A program made the position numbers and the translations under genes. A stretch of 6,427 nt of DNA, taken from NCBI GenBank assembly GCA_017420125.1, contig JAFOJR010000020.1, forward strand, positions 1 to 6,427, read 5' to 3'. The notes beneath the pieces were generated by a model. It made no database searches. It saw nothing but the letters and a program-made list of their open reading frames with translations, and had not been told where the DNA came from. The first letter of the stretch is position 1. Every line of letters starts with the position of its first letter. The stretch comes from Oscillospiraceae bacterium (GTDB taxonomy: Bacteria; Bacillota; Clostridia; Oscillospirales; Oscillospiraceae). Positions 6,307 through 6,427 of the stretch are shown here, piece by piece.

Positions 6307-6427
6307 ATGCGTAATCTCAAGAGAGTACTCTCTCTGGTTATGATGATCGCCCTGCTTGCAGGTCTGTTGGTCATTGGCGCCAGTGCAGGGTACGAAGATT
6401 TTACCGACAAGGACAAGATTACTCATA
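6307..6427 (+). CDS. N-terminus of a secreted, probably S-layer homology (SLH) domain protein, 3' end beyond window
   Basis: The first 40 codons are present and the frame is open at the right edge. The start is set by AAAGGAGG (6291-6298) with 8 nt spacing. Residues 1-27 form a classical Sec signal peptide: basic MRNLKR, a hydrophobic core from about Val7 to Gly24, and an ASA cleavage site, probably after Ala27. The mature protein begins GYEDFTDKDKITH. The segment YEDFTDKDKI resembles the opening of an SLH domain (F-x-D followed by a helix), the repeat that anchors proteins to the Gram-positive cell wall. Only about 13 mature residues are visible, so the SLH assignment is an inference from that short stretch, the signal peptide and the strong promoter. 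Any secreted protein with a similar start is an alternative. Confidence 0.75.
   Translation, partial: MRNLKRVLSLVMMIALLAGLLVIGASAGYEDFTDKDKITH

Noticed and set aside
6158..6343. Small plus-strand frame of 61 codons spanning the promoter and leader of the surface-protein gene.
   Set aside because: It lacks a ribosome site, covers the -35/-10 elements and overlaps the well-supported start at 6307 in another frame.

Overview
The window looks like ordinary chromosomal DNA from an anaerobic, fairly GC-rich member of the Clostridia, most likely an Oscillospirales-type gut bacterium. The signs are a coenzyme-B12-dependent ribonucleotide reductase, a Firmicutes-type MtaB, an HPr-like protein, an EF-G-like GTPase of the GHGGSGKT subfamily, and the start of a secreted protein that looks like an SLH (S-layer homology) protein. 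Shine-Dalgarno sites are strong (AAAGGAGG type), intergenic promoters are AT-rich sigma-70 type, and terminators are classical hairpins with T-runs. The taxonomic call is inference from protein style, not from a search.

Layout. A 148-bp divergent intergenic region (3478-3625) separates two directions of transcription. Leftward (minus strand) lie mtaB (2170-3477) and then nrdJ (2112 down to the left edge, open at its 3' end). They are 57 bp apart with no visible terminator or promoter between them, so probably form one operon. Rightward (plus strand) are three separate units. The first is a small HPr-like gene (3626-3868) with its own promoter and a terminator that overlaps its stop codon. The second is an EF-G-like gene (4001-6073) with its own promoter and a strong terminator built on a perfect 30-bp palindrome. 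The third is the first 40 codons of a secreted, probably SLH-domain protein (6307 to the right edge), behind a near-consensus promoter and a structured leader of about 90 nt.

Functions. mtaB modifies t6A37 of tRNA, nrdJ makes deoxyribonucleotides without oxygen, the HPr-like protein is probably a regulatory relative of the PTS phosphocarrier that has lost the phosphorylated histidine, the EF-G-like protein is a ribosome-associated translational GTPase paralogue with altered GTPase motifs, and the last gene encodes a cell-surface protein. The genes do not form an obvious single pathway.

I found no mobile element, CRISPR array, RNA gene or clearly new system. The most notable points are the non-canonical GTPase motifs of the EF-G paralogue and the histidine-less HPr homologue that keeps the regulatory serine. 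No gene-free stretch exceeds 300 bp; the longest is 6074-6306.
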